Source of the DNA: an uncultured Polaribacter sp.
GTDB taxonomy: Bacteria > Bacteroidota > Bacteroidia > Flavobacteriales > Flavobacteriaceae
Length of the DNA stretch: 58,823 nucleotides
Assembly (NCBI RefSeq): GCF_947501385.1
Contig: NZ_CANMVP010000031.1
Location: 1 to 58,823, forward strand
Direction: 5' to 3'
Below, one piece after another: positions 47,092 to 57,061 of this stretch. Position 1 is the stretch's first letter. Each line of letters starts with the position of its first letter. The position numbers were made by a program, and so were the translations under genes. The notes beneath the pieces were generated by a model. The model ran no database searches. It was given only the letters and a program-made list of their open reading frames with translations, and had not been told where the DNA came from.

Positions 47092-48174
47092 ATGAATGTA
47101 GAAAGATTACACAGAATTCTAATAGACCTTGACCTAGATTTAAAAACGGACAAAATTATTACACTTGTTCAGCAAATTAGAGACCATTTGCAAAATCAAG
47201 TAAATCAACCAAATCAGCCAACTCATCAAACCAATTTGGTTAATAGTTTAAATAATCTTTATAAAGCATTAGAAAATTCTAAATTCAATGATTACTCACC
47301 AAGTTGGAAAGAAATTATTTCAGAAATAAGTGGAGAAATTGAACTTGGAATACCTTTAAAAAATCGAATAGAGACTATTCTTGCTTCAAATTCTATTACA
47401 CCAGCAAATGCATTAGAAGAGATAAAGAAAATCTTTGATAATCTGCAAACCTTCCAAACTGCAATTAAAAACACTTTAACTGGATTGAAGGCTCTTGGAA
47501 TAGAAGAAGAAGATTTAGAAGCTGGACAATGTGAACTTGGATATACTATTCCGAGAGAATATGTTGACAACAAACTTTCAGAGCTTAAAGATGAAATTTC
47601 TGAATTGAATTTCATACTGAACAATATTTCAGAAGCTGTAACAGGAGAAAAACAAGAATACGAAGTAAAAACAATCTCTTCAAGCGACTTTTTACTTTAT
47701 GTAATTATAGCCTTACAAGTTGCAGATGTTCTCTCAAATGCAACAGAAAGAATTTTGAATATTTATAAAGGAATTTTAGAAATTAAACTTTTAAGAAATC
47801 AATTAAAAGAACAAGGTATTCCGGCATCTAAAACAAAATCTATTGATACTCACGCCAACGGAATGATGAAAGACGAAATTAAAGCAATAGTAAAAGAGGT
47901 AATGGACGAACATTATGATGGAGACAATGGACGTAAAAACGAGTTGCAAAATGGATTAACCATTTCTTTGAACAAACTTGCAAATAGAATTGACAAAGGA
48001 TTTAACGTAGAGATAAGAGTTGAACCACTTCCCGAACCTGAAGAGGAAGAAGCCACAACACCTGAATACGAACAAAATTCAGAATTGATAAAATCCATTC
48101 AAGAAAGTGCAAGAAAAATTGAGTTTTTAGATACAGGCGGAGAATCGATTTTGAAATTACCAGAAAAAAAATAA
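47092..48174 (+). CDS. Cassette C3 gene: helical coiled-coil protein of unknown family
   Basis: The 360-residue protein is predicted mostly helical, with Leu-, Asn- and Gln-rich amphipathic stretches (about 1-80 and 150-260) and an acidic/proline segment near the end (EPLPEPEEEEATTPEYEQ). One hydrophobic stretch (DFLLYVIIALQVADVL, about 200-215) could insert in a membrane. I do not recognise the family. It is the single gene of its cassette, beginning 36 bp after the boundary. Confidence 0.6.
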   Translation: MNVERLHRILIDLDLDLKTDKIITLVQQIRDHLQNQVNQPNQPTHQTNLVNSLNNLYKALENSKFNDYSPSWKEIISEISGEIELGIPLKNRIETILASNSITPANALEEIKKIFDNLQTFQTAIKNTLTGLKALGIEEEDLEAGQCELGYTIPREYVDNKLSELKDEISELNFILNNISEAVTGEKQEYEVKTISSSDFLLYVIIALQVADVLSNATERILNIYKGILEIKLLRNQLKEQGIPASKTKSIDTHANGMMKDEIKAIVKEVMDEHYDGDNGRKNELQNGLTISLNKLANRIDKGFNVEIRVEPLPEPEEEEATTPEYEQNSELIKSIQESARKIEFLDTGGESILKLPEKK

Positions 48175-48524
48175 AGCCAGCAGGTAATAACTAAGTATAT
48201 GGCGTGCCGATAGGCCAACGCTATATATTCTGTTGACTGATCCGGGGAGTTTTTAGATAAGGGGGAAATCGAGGTTTTGGGTGTTACTTTGAGAAGAAGT
48301 ACTGCGTGCACTCTTTTCGCTTTTGTGTCCATTTGTTAAGATTTAGGCACCTCTATTGCTACGATATTTACAGAAGCGTTTACAATAAATCTATCTATAT
48401 TGCAGGGGATAAGAATTTTTATCCTTTTACAATAAAAGCTAGCGTAGTAATACATTAACAAAACTTATATATATCCAATCGTAATGGCTGTATAAGAGGA
48501 TAAAAGTTCCGCATATAACGAGTT
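48175..48524 (+). repeat. Site element E3 (family A) of cassette C3
   Basis: The left arm GCAGGTAA (preceded by AGCCA) is inverse to TTACCTGC...GCT at the start of C3 (47056). The core is 48186-48524. Position 10 is again C opposite A, with an extra A-A mismatch at position 9. Confidence 0.85.
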
Positions 48525-48562
48525 AGCTACAATACAAACAAAAAATTGAAAGAAATTAAAGA

Positions 48563-51085
48563 ATGGTAGATTTTAAAAAAAAATTAGGAAAAAAAGTAAT
48601 CTTAAAAAAGATAAATCCTCTTGAAATTTACGACTCTTTAGATAGAAAAAGTGAAACCGGACCATTAAGACCTGCTCAAGAATTCATATTAAAAGAATGG
48701 TATGCAAACAGGCAAAATGATAATAACTTAATTATTAAATTACATACTGGACAAGGAAAAACATTAATAGGTTTGTTAATGCTTCATTCTCGCCTAAACT
48801 CTAATAATTCACCATGTTTGTATATCTGTCCAAATATTTATCTTGTTAAACAAACTATTTTAGAAGCTAAAAAATTCGGAATTCCTTATTGCACTTTTGA
48901 TTCGTCACGAGATATTCCAGAATCATTCTTGAACGGAGAAAAAATATTGATTACCCATGTTCAGAAAGTTTTTAATGGAAAAACAATATTTGGTCTAGAC
49001 AACAAATCAATAAATGTTGACCATGTAATTCTAGACGATTCACATGCTTGCATAGATTCTTTAAAATCTACATTCACAATTACTATTAAAAAAGAGGAAA
49101 ACTTATATTCTGAATTTATCAATTTATTTTCCGAAGATTTATCAGAGCAAGGTGAAGGAAGTTTCTTAGATATAAAAAATGCAAAATATGAATCAATATT
49201 ACCAATACCATATTGGAGTTGGGTAGAAAAAAAGTCTGAAGTTTTAAATCTTCTTTCTAGTGATGAGGATAATACATCCATACAATTCGCTTGGCCATTA
49301 ATGAAAAATAATCTTAATAATTATAGAGCCATTGTTTCTGGAAATCATATAGAATTAACACCATATTACATTCCAATGCATCATTTTGGAACTTTTAATA
49401 ATGCCAAACAAAGAATCTTGATGTCAGCAACTACTCAAGATGATTCATTTTTCATCAAGGGATTGGGTTTTGATATTAATTCAATTAAAAACCCTTTAAT
49501 TGACCCTAATCAAAAATGGTCAGGTGAAAAAATGTTATTACTTCCTTCATTAATAGATGAATCACTGCATAGGGATGCTATTATCGAAAAGCTAGCTGTT
49601 CCATCTAAGAAGAAAGTTGGTTTTGTTTCTCTTGTTCCTAGTTTTAGGCTATCTAAAGAATACGAAGAAGCTGGCTCAATAATAAGTGATAGTAGTAATA
49701 TTTTTGAAGTTGTACAACACTTAAAATCAGGTGAACATGAACATACTGTGGTTATAGTAAATAGATATGATGGAATTGATTTACCTGATAACAGTTGTAG
49801 ATTATTAATCATTGATTCTAAACCATTTTTTATGTCTTTGTCTGATAGATATGAAGAAAATTGTAGAAAATCAAGTGATGTAATAAATACAAAAATCGCT
49901 CAAAAAATTGAGCAAGGATTGGGAAGAAGTGTTAGAGGAGAAAAAGACTATAGTACCGTTGTATTGATTGGAGGAGACTTAGTTAAATTTATAAAAAGCA
50001 CTGCTACTAATAAATACTTTTCGTCTCAAACAAGACAACAAATAGCAATTGGATTAGAAATTGCTGAAGCAGCCAAAGAAGATTTAGAAAAAGAAGATAA
50101 ACCATATAAAGTTATTACATCATTGTTAAAACAATCATTAACTAGAGATGAAGGCTGGAAAGAATACTATAAAGAACAAATGGATGAAATAATTCCAGAA
50201 GCTAAAGAAAATCATCTATTAGAATTATTTAAACTAGAGCATGAGGCTGAAAATTATCATTATAATGGAGATTCAGAAAAAGCAAGCCAAATAATTCAAA
50301 AAGTAATCGACAACAACTGTTCGGATGAATCAGAAAAAGGTTGGTATTTACAATCTTTAGCAAGGTATTTATACTCTCTAAGTAAAATTGAGTCGACAAC
50401 AGCTCAAAAAAGTGCTTTCAAAAAAAATTATCAACTTTTACATCCTAAAGGAGGTATCGTTTATAAGAAACTTAGTTTTATCAATCAAAATCGTATTTCA
50501 AGAATAAAAGAATGGGTTAACAAGCATTCAAAATATGAGGAATTAATGCTTTCTGTAAACAATATAACAGATGAATTAGTTTTTGGTATGCCTTCAGAAA
50601 AATTTGAATCATCTCTTCAAGAACTTGGTCTTGCATTAGGATTATTAAGCCAAAGACCTGATAAAGAATTCAAAAAGGGTCCAGATAATTTATGGTGTAT
50701 TAATGACAACTATATTATGTTTGAATGTAAGAGTGAAGTTTTAGATACTCGTTCTGAAATAAATAAACATGAAGCCAGTCAAATGAATTCCCATTGTGGT
50801 TGGTTTGAAGAATCATACCAAGATAAAAAAGTTAAAAGGATATTAATCATACCTACCAAGAATTTACCCTATCATGCTAATTTCACTCATTCAGTTGAAA
50901 TTATGAGAAAAAATAGGCTAAAAAAATTGAGACTAAATTTTCAAGGTTTTTTCAGGGAATTCAAAAATTATGAAATCAATGATTTGACTGATGACAAAAT
51001 AAATGACTTTTTATTGGCTCATAATTTAGATATTAATTCATTGTCTTCTGAATACTCTGAAGAATACTATCATAGAAAAAAGTAA
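48563..51085 (+). CDS. Cassette C4 gene: DEAD/DEAH-type helicase-like protein
   Basis: The 840-residue protein has an N-terminal SF2 helicase core: Q-like LRPAQEF (about 35), Walker A HTGQGKT (61-67), the DEAH-type box DDSH (158-161), SATTQDD (motif III, about 295) and motif VI QGLGRSVRGE near 450. The C-terminal third (about 560-840) has no recognised domain. DDSH replaces DEAH/DExD, with the key Asp kept. Large helicases of this form are common in phage defence, but no nuclease domain is visible here. It is alone in its cassette. Confidence 0.75.
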   Translation: MVDFKKKLGKKVILKKINPLEIYDSLDRKSETGPLRPAQEFILKEWYANRQNDNNLIIKLHTGQGKTLIGLLMLHSRLNSNNSPCLYICPNIYLVKQTILEAKKFGIPYCTFDSSRDIPESFLNGEKILITHVQKVFNGKTIFGLDNKSINVDHVILDDSHACIDSLKSTFTITIKKEENLYSEFINLFSEDLSEQGEGSFLDIKNAKYESILPIPYWSWVEKKSEVLNLLSSDEDNTSIQFAWPLMKNNLNNYRAIVSGNHIELTPYYIPMHHFGTFNNAKQRILMSATTQDDSFFIKGLGFDINSIKNPLIDPNQKWSGEKMLLLPSLIDESLHRDAIIEKLAVPSKKKVGFVSLVPSFRLSKEYEEAGSIISDSSNIFEVVQHLKSGEHEHTVVIVNRYDGIDLPDNSCRLLIIDSKPFFMSLSDRYEENCRKSSDVINTKIAQKIEQGLGRSVRGEKDYSTVVLIGGDLVKFIKSTATNKYFSSQTRQQIAIGLEIAEAAKEDLEKEDKPYKVITSLLKQSLTRDEGWKEYYKEQMDEIIPEAKENHLLELFKLEHEAENYHYNGDSEKASQIIQKVIDNNCSDESEKGWYLQSLARYLYSLSKIESTTAQKSAFKKNYQLLHPKGGIVYKKLSFINQNRISRIKEWVNKHSKYEELMLSVNNITDELVFGMPSEKFESSLQELGLALGLLSQRPDKEFKKGPDNLWCINDNYIMFECKSEVLDTRSEINKHEASQMNSHCGWFEESYQDKKVKRILIIPTKNLPYHANFTHSVEIMRKNRLKKLRLNFQGFFREFKNYEINDLTDDKINDFLLAHNLDINSLSSEYSEEYYHRKK

Positions 51086-51432
51086 AGCAGCTAATAACTA
51101 AGTATATGGCGTGCCGATAAGCCAACGCTATATATCTTGTTGACTGCTCCGGGAAGTTTTTAGATAAGGGGAAGATCGAGGTTTTGGGTAATACTTATGG
51201 GAAGAAGTACTGCGTATACTCTTTTCTATTTTGTGTCCATTTGTTAAGTTTAAGCACTTCTATCGCTGCGATACTTAAAGAAGCGTTTACAATAAATCTA
51301 TTTATATTGCAGGAGATAAGAGTTTTTATCATTTTACAGTAAAAGCTAGTATAGCTATAAGCCAACGAAACTTTTTTATAGCCAGCGATATTAGCTGTAT
51401 AAAATGATAAAAGTTACGTATATAAATAAGTT
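51081..51432 (+). repeat. Site element E4 (family A) of cassette C4
   Basis: The left arm AGCTAA is inverse to TTAGCT at the start of C4 (48523). The core is 51093-51432 and ends AATAAG|TTACC rather than ACGAG. It has the best internal pairing: TTTTATCATTTTA against TAAAATGATAAAA. The C-A mismatch lies at position 7 instead of 10, because the cassette-specific stem is three bases shorter. Confidence 0.8.
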
Positions 51433-51462
51433 ACCTGTAATGCAAAAAAACATCGTCAATTA

Positions 51463-51951
51463 ATGAAAATATTTTTGAAATTGAAACATTGGAAAATGTT
51501 TTTAATCTGGATTTTAGGAAGTATTCAGATGCAAATTTTTATGAAATCTGATATTTGGATTATTTCTTTTATAATCTATTTCGGACTAATTTTTGGTTGG
51601 ATGTATTCAATCGGAAAAGTGTTGAATGAAAAAAATGCTGAAATATTAAAAATGCTGAATATTTGGTCAGTAATTTATATAATATCAATGATTCCATTTG
51701 TTATTAACTTCCACAATATGGAAATTGGAAATTATGGAGAAATGAATAAACTGATTTCAGTTCCTGCCGGAATAATCGCTATTATTTCAATAGTAAAAGT
51801 CGTATTAATATCTTCTAAATCTTTAAAACAAAAAGAGGAAAATAAAGAATTGACTTTTAGTAATTATGCAAAGGAATTTTTCTTGATTTTGTATATGATA
51901 GTCGGAATTTGGGTTTTACAACCAAAATTGAATAAAATTGTGGAAAAATGA
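51463..51951 (+). CDS. Cassette C5 gene: four-helix membrane protein
   Basis: The 162-residue protein has about four hydrophobic segments (about 10-24, 29-49, 64-82, 96-116, with a further one at 142-156). It has a short charged stretch SKSLKQKEENKEL. No known family is recognised. Small membrane proteins like this are common single-gene cassettes in integrons. The gene starts 31 bp after the boundary. Confidence 0.6.
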   Translation: MKIFLKLKHWKMFLIWILGSIQMQIFMKSDIWIISFIIYFGLIFGWMYSIGKVLNEKNAEILKMLNIWSVIYIISMIPFVINFHNMEIGNYGEMNKLISVPAGIIAIISIVKVVLISSKSLKQKEENKELTFSNYAKEFFLILYMIVGIWVLQPKLNKIVEK

Positions 51952-52297
51952 AAGCACTACAGGTAATAACTAAGTATATGGTGTGCCGATAGGCCAACGC
52001 TATCTATTTTGTTGACTGATTCTGGAAGTTTTTAGATAAGGGGGAAATCGAGGTTTTGGGTGTTACTGATCAGAAGAAGTACTGCGTATACTCTTTTCGA
52101 TTTTGTGTTCATTTGTTAAGATATTTCTATTGCTACGATATTTACAGAAGCGTTTACAATAAATCTATCTATATTGCATTTTGTAAGAATTTTATCATTC
52201 TAAAATAAATTCTATTGTAGTAATAAACCAACAGAGCTTCCGTATATCCAATGGTAATGGCTGTTTAAGAGGATAAAAGTTCCACATATAACGAGTT
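51945..52297 (+). repeat. Site element E5 (family A) of cassette C5
   Basis: The left arm GCACTACAGGTAA is inverse to TTACCTGTAATGC at the start of C5 (51431): 13 positions with only the A/C mismatch at position 10. The core is 51965-52297. The right half is nearly identical to E0, so E0 and E5 form a subfamily. Confidence 0.85.
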
Positions 52298-52317
52298 GGG
52301 TATAATCCCTCAAAAAG

Positions 52318-52788
52318 ATGAAGGTTAAAAATGAAGATTTTATAAAGACTCTCCAGAATCGATTTAAAAAAATTGATTTTAATGTAATACCAACTTTGAA
52401 TGAGTTAGAGTTAGAGTTTGAATCTCCATATTGTAAATCTTTTAAATTTAAAATTTGGGTAGAGTCTTTATGGACTATATCTCAGGTCCTTGCAATTCCT
52501 AATTTGCATCCAGATAGTTATTTTTGGTATAATGAAATAATGTTTAAACCGTCTTCGGATGATGTCGACGAAAAGTGGATTAAAGATTCTCAGACTGAAA
52601 TTATAAACACATTAGATGTTCTTTTGAAATATCCGATTCGGATTGAACAGAGAAATGGAATATTTACAAGTTCATTTAAATGTGAGTATAAAAAAGAGAA
52701 ATGGATTGAATTTAGTAAAAATAGCTTACTGACTTTATCAAAAAAATCAATTCCACCAATTGATGGAAAGAAATATACATATAATTAA
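52318..52788 (+). CDS. Cassette C6 gene: unrecognised soluble protein
   Basis: The 156-residue protein has no signal peptide or membrane segment and no recognised motif. Notable segments are LNELELEFESPYCKSFKFKI and HPDSYFWYNEIMFKPSSDD. It has a mix of strand and helix. It is the single gene of its cassette, starting 21 bp after the boundary. Function unknown. Confidence 0.55.
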   Translation: MKVKNEDFIKTLQNRFKKIDFNVIPTLNELELEFESPYCKSFKFKIWVESLWTISQVLAIPNLHPDSYFWYNEIMFKPSSDDVDEKWIKDSQTEIINTLDVLLKYPIRIEQRNGIFTSSFKCEYKKEKWIEFSKNSLLTLSKKSIPPIDGKKYTYN

Positions 52789-53117
52789 AAAAGCACTATA
52801 CCCAATAACTAAGTATATGGCGTGCCGATAGGCCAACGCTATATATTCTGTTGACTGATCCGGGAAGTTTTTAGATAAGGGGGAAATCGAGGTTTTGGGT
52901 GTTATCTTTTCGCTTTTGTGTCCATTTGTTAAGCCTAGGCACTTCTATTGCTAAGATACTTACAGAAGAGTTTACAATAAATCTATCTATATTGCAGGTA
53001 ATAAGAATTTTTATCCTTTTATAGTAAAAGTTTGCGTAGCTATTAGCTAATAAAACTTCTGTATAGCCGGCCATATTAGCTGTATAAAGTGATAAAAGTT
53101 AAGTATATAAACAAGTT
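52789..53117 (+). repeat. Site element E6 (family A, shortened) of cassette C6
   Basis: The left arm CACTATACCCAA is inverse to TTGGGTATAATCC at the start of C6 (52296), with C opposite A at position 10. The core is 52804-53117. It lacks the ~28 bases between GGGTGTTA and TCTTTTCGC found in most copies; E10 has the same deletion. The right end reads ACAAG|TTGCC. Confidence 0.85.
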
Positions 53118-53143
53118 GCCAGTAATTTGAAAACCAACCAATA

Positions 53144-53884
53144 ATGTCAGTAAGTAGCTATAGAAATAAAGTCAGCCAACTAAATTCTCAAATTGCGGAT
53201 TTAATGAAAAAGCAGGTTGTTGAAAGAAAAAAAGAAGTTGATTTGAATTCTAAAATCAATGATTTATCTAAAAGAGCTTTTTCATCAAAAAACCTTTCCA
53301 CAGTTAAGAGCTATCAAAGACAAATAGACAGTAAGTCAAAAGAGTTAATACGTGTAAGTGCTAAAGTTGCTGACTTTGAAAAAAAGCTAGCTGATAAACG
53401 AAAAGAATTGTCTCGAAATCAAGATTATTTGACAAAAGCTGTTGATAATGAAACCAAAAAGAGACAAAGTCAGGAATTGAGTTTTTTAAAGGAAAAAGAG
53501 AGAATTAATCGTTCAGAATTGAGCAATATTCGGAATCTAAACTCTGAAATTCAACGTCAACAAAATATATTTGACAACTACCAAGTTCCAGAAAGTGAAT
53601 TAGCAGATGACGATGTTGACTATTCTCTAAAAGAACTTACAGAACTTCACGACCGAATTAACTCTGTTTTGGAAAAGCTTGAGAAACTTGGTTTTGGACA
53701 AGAAATAATATTTGAGGAAATTGAGCAATTAAAAGGGAAAAGCAAAAAAATCAGTAAAAAAGATTTGAAAATGATGCTTATTGGAAAAATTGTAAGCTTT
53801 GGAATGGGAAAAATTGACACAGAATTAGCAGCTCAAATATTTGAAGAAATTACGAGTGTGGATTTAACTAAACTAATTGAATAA
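53144..53884 (+). CDS. Cassette C7 gene: coiled-coil protein like N-terminal modules of TIR proteins
   Basis: The 246-residue protein is strongly helical with heptad-rich Lys/Glu/Gln/Ser segments (about 3-140: VSQLNSQIADLMKKQVVERK, STVKSYQRQIDSKSKELIR). The first ~110 residues resemble, from memory, a coiled-coil module found ahead of TIR and other effector domains in bacteria. The C-terminal part (about 150-246) is a short helical domain with no effector I recognise. Function unknown; if the similarity holds it may be a sensor or partner in a defence system. Confidence 0.55.
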   Translation: MSVSSYRNKVSQLNSQIADLMKKQVVERKKEVDLNSKINDLSKRAFSSKNLSTVKSYQRQIDSKSKELIRVSAKVADFEKKLADKRKELSRNQDYLTKAVDNETKKRQSQELSFLKEKERINRSELSNIRNLNSEIQRQQNIFDNYQVPESELADDDVDYSLKELTELHDRINSVLEKLEKLGFGQEIIFEEIEQLKGKSKKISKKDLKMMLIGKIVSFGMGKIDTELAAQIFEEITSVDLTKLIE

Positions 53885-54232
53885 AAACTACTGGCAATAA
53901 CTAAATATATGGCGTGCCGATAGGCCAACGCTATATATTCTGTTGACTGATCCGGGAAGTTTTTAGATAAGGGGGAATCGAGGGTTTGGGTGTTACTTTA
54001 AGAAGAAGTACTGTGTATACTCTTTTTGCTTTTGTGTCCATTTGTTAAGTTTAAACTCTTCTATTGCTACGATGCTTACAGAAGCGTTTACAATAAATCT
54101 ATCTATATTGCAGGTGGTAAGATTTTTTATTCTTTTACAATAAAAGCTAGCGTGGTAATAATTTAACAAAACTTCTGTATATCCAATCATAATGGCAGTA
54201 TAAGAGGATAAAAGTTCCGCATATAACGAGTT
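53885..54232 (+). repeat. Site element E7 (family A) of cassette C7
   Basis: The left arm CTACTGGCAA is inverse to TTGCCAGTAA at the start of C7 (53116): C opposite A at position 10, then AAA/TTT pairs. The core is 53896-54232, ending ACGAG|TTACC. Confidence 0.85.
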
Positions 54233-54250
54233 ACCTGCAATTTTGAAAAA

Positions 54251-55648
54251 ATGAGAATATTATTAATAATTATATTTTGTATAATCTTTCATCCTAGTAT
54301 ATCATCTCAAAATATTCACAGGACAGTTTGTCAAGGAAATTTGATGAGATTGGATAGTTTGCTCAAAAATACTGAAATTGATGTACAAGATAATCGTGGT
54401 AGATCTCTATTGCATTGGGCAGTTGCCTGCAAAAAGAAAGAAATATTTGATTTTCTAATACAAAAAGGGATAAAAATTAATGAAGTCGATAATCAAGAAA
54501 AAACACCATTGCACGTTGCTGTTCAATTCAACAATTTAGAATACTTTGATTATCTAATTAAATTACAAACAGATGTTGATTGGCAGTCTATCTATGGAGC
54601 ATCACTTCTTGAACTATCAGTACTAAGCAGAAATAAGACTCTTACAGAAAAATTAATCACAAACGGAATTGACATAAACATTAAAAATCAAAGAGGTAGT
54701 ACAGCCTTGGAAATTTCACAAAGAATAGGTACAAAAGATATTTCTGAATTTCTAATTTCTAGTGGCGCAGATGAAAGTCTTGTTCGTAAATTCAATCTGA
54801 AAGGAAAATATATGGGGTTGGAAAAACCTGAAACAAATCCCAAAATATTTGCACCTAACTTCATTTCTACCGAGGAGCAAGAGTTCGGTTCGGTATTTAA
54901 CAAAAATGGAACTGAGTTTTATTTTGGTGTTGATGTAGGAAAAAGAAACGAAATTCGATATTCCAAGATACAAGAAGGTAGATGGACTAAGCCAAAAACC
55001 ATTATTTCGCACGAAAGATATAGCTACAATGACCCATTTCTTTCAAACGATGAAAATAGATTGTATTTCATATCCAAAAGAGCTTTAGATGGAAAAGGAG
55101 AAATTAAAGATGTTGACATATGGTATGTTAATAGGCTTGATGACGGGTGGTCAGAACCGATAAATGCAGGTTCGAATATTAATACAAGTGGGGATGAATA
55201 TTATGTTTCTTTTACAGATGATGGCACCATGTACTTTGCTTCTAATGGTCATCAACGAAAAGATACCGCAAGAACAGACCACGATATTTACTATTCTAAA
55301 TTCTCGAAAGGTGAATTTCAAAAACCTGTGTTACTGAGTCAAGCAGTAAATACTGAAAACTATGAAGCAGATGTTTTTGTATCACCAGACGAATCCTATA
55401 TTATATTTTGTTCAACCCGCAATAACGGATTTGGACGCGGTGATTTATACATAAGTTTCAAAGATTCTAATGGAACTTGGTCAAAAGCAGTTAATATGGG
55501 TAAAAAAATCAATACCGAACATTATGAATACTGCCCATTCGTTTCTAAAGATGGGAAATATCTCTTTTACACAAGTAATCAGGACATATACTGGGTGAGT
55601 ACAGAAATTATAAGTGAGTTAAAAAAAACTACAGGTAATAATAACTAA
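54251..55648 (+). CDS. Cassette C8 gene: secreted ankyrin-repeat and PD40 protein
   Basis: The 465-residue protein has a signal peptide (about 1-20), then about four ankyrin-like repeats (about 25-170; RGRSLLHWAVACKKKEIFDF, KTPLHVAVQFNNLEYF, GSTALEISQRIGTKDISEFL). A beta-propeller of WD40/PD40-like blades follows (about 185-445; DPFLSNDENRLYFIS and PDESYIIFCST patterns). PD40 propellers are common in OmpA/TolB-like envelope proteins, but the ankyrin-PD40 fusion is unusual. It is likely exported and binds a peptide or protein. It is the only gene in its cassette. Confidence 0.7.
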   Translation: MRILLIIIFCIIFHPSISSQNIHRTVCQGNLMRLDSLLKNTEIDVQDNRGRSLLHWAVACKKKEIFDFLIQKGIKINEVDNQEKTPLHVAVQFNNLEYFDYLIKLQTDVDWQSIYGASLLELSVLSRNKTLTEKLITNGIDINIKNQRGSTALEISQRIGTKDISEFLISSGADESLVRKFNLKGKYMGLEKPETNPKIFAPNFISTEEQEFGSVFNKNGTEFYFGVDVGKRNEIRYSKIQEGRWTKPKTIISHERYSYNDPFLSNDENRLYFISKRALDGKGEIKDVDIWYVNRLDDGWSEPINAGSNINTSGDEYYVSFTDDGTMYFASNGHQRKDTARTDHDIYYSKFSKGEFQKPVLLSQAVNTENYEADVFVSPDESYIIFCSTRNNGFGRGDLYISFKDSNGTWSKAVNMGKKINTEHYEYCPFVSKDGKYLFYTSNQDIYWVSTEIISELKKTTGNNN

Positions 55649-55983
55649 GTATATGGCGTGCCGATAGGCCAACGCTATATATTCTGTTGACTGATCCGGG
55701 AAGTTTTTAGATAAGGGGGGAATCGAGGTTTTGGGTGTTACTGATCAGAAGAAGTACTGCGTATACTCTTTTCTATTTTGTGTGCATTTGTTAAGTTTAG
55801 GCACTTCTATTGCTATGATACTTACAGAAGAGTTTACAATAAATCTATTTATATTGCAGGTGATAAGAATTTTTATCTTTTTTCAATACAAAGATAGCGT
55901 GGTAATTAATACATCAACAAAACTCTCGTATATCCGATCGTGATGGCTTTGTAAGAGGTTAAAAGCTTTGTATATAAGGAGTT
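55623..55983 (+). repeat. Site element E8 (family A) of cassette C8
   Basis: The left arm ACTACAGGTAA is inverse to TTACCTGCAAT at the start of C8 (54231), with C opposite A at position 10 and one more C/T change. The next bases are AATAATAAC, where other copies have AATAAC: an extra AAT at the predicted bulge. The right end reads AAGGAG|TTGG. Confidence 0.85.
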
Positions 55984-56004
55984 GGAAAAAATTTTAGCAA
56001 TATT

Positions 56005-56871
56005 ATGTATTATAATTTTAGTGAAAATGAATTAAGATCAATTTGTAAAACTTATTTAGAATCATTTGAAAAATGGGCTCGTTTAGTAATTCATGAAATA
56101 TTGACTGATAACATTGGTTCTAACTATTTCTATCATAGTAATAATGGAGTAAATCTATTTAAAAAAGAACTGATTGAAAATGTTGAAAAAAGAAGATCTA
56201 AAGATTCTTTACGTTACAAAAAACCAGTAGATGCTCTTTTGCTTGATGATATCATATATATTTTATGTAAACCTGAATTGTATAAAAAATATTTTTCTCC
56301 TTTTTTAATATCTATGTATCCAAATGGGAAAGAAGAGGTTAGAACATTTTTATCAAGATTAATTCCAATAAGAAATAAATTATCTCATTCCAATAACTTA
56401 TCAATTAGAGAATCTGAACAATGTGTTTGTTATTGCAATGATTTTATAGAATGTGTGAAAGAATACTTCAAAATGACAAATAAAAACAAAACCTTTAACG
56501 TACCAACTATAATTAAAGCTATCGATTCACTTGGCAATGAATATATCTTATCAAAAGAAACTGTAGTTCAACATATCACTATTTTAGGAGTGAGTGACAA
56601 CAGCATGAAAAAATTTAGTTTAGGAGAAAAATTCAGTATTGAAATTACAACAGACCCTTCATTTGAAGATTCAGAATTTACTCTAAAATGGAAAAACATA
56701 AATGGTGTTGAAGTTTTAAATAATGGTAAAAAGGTGAATATTACTATATCAAATGAATTAATAGGAATTAGATCTATTGTAAATTGTATTCTGACTTCTA
56801 AAAATGAATGGCATCGCGAAAGTAATGCATATGACCAAAATGTGATGTTCACTTTTAGTGCATTACCATAA
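56005..56871 (+). CDS. Cassette C9 gene: HEPN-domain protein
   Basis: The 288-residue protein has an N-terminal helical domain with the HEPN catalytic-type motif R123-x4-H128 (LIPIRNKLSHSNN), resembling the Swt1-like HEPN family. The C-terminal part (about 160-288) is beta-rich (FSIEITTDPSFED; LKWKNINGVEVLN). HEPN domains with Rx4-6H are often RNases in toxin or defence systems. Activity here is inferred from the motif. The single-gene cassette starts 24 bp after the boundary. Confidence 0.65.
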   Translation: MYYNFSENELRSICKTYLESFEKWARLVIHEILTDNIGSNYFYHSNNGVNLFKKELIENVEKRRSKDSLRYKKPVDALLLDDIIYILCKPELYKKYFSPFLISMYPNGKEEVRTFLSRLIPIRNKLSHSNNLSIRESEQCVCYCNDFIECVKEYFKMTNKNKTFNVPTIIKAIDSLGNEYILSKETVVQHITILGVSDNSMKKFSLGEKFSIEITTDPSFEDSEFTLKWKNINGVEVLNNGKKVNITISNELIGIRSIVNCILTSKNEWHRESNAYDQNVMFTFSALP

Positions 56872-57023
56872 AAAATTTTCCAACGTGTATAATTAATTGC
56901 TAGTTCTCGCTTACTTACGAAAATCCTAGCGGATTTTCTATTCAGTAATTATTTGCTAAATTAGGTGCTTAAATTATGTAACTAATCATAATGTGCCGAG
57001 AAGCTGTCTACTTGAATCACGTT
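56872..57023 (+). repeat. Site element E9 (family B) of cassette C9
   Basis: It is only ~142 bp and unlike family A. The left arm TTTTCCAACGTG is a perfect inverse of CACG|TTGGAAAA formed by the element's right end and C9's own start (55982). The core begins CAACGTGTATAATTAATTGC and holds the hairpin GAAAATCC-TAGC-GGATTTTC (56919-56938). It has A-A rather than C-A at position 10. Confidence 0.8.
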
Positions 57024-57061
57024 GTGTGCAAGTAACCCAACCAAATACAAATTTGAGGCTA

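Noticed and set aside
56993..57061. Upstream in-frame ATG giving a 263-residue version of the C10 protein
   Set aside because: It would begin inside the E9 element and read through the cassette boundary. The ATG at 57062 has the same spacing to the junction as other cassettes.
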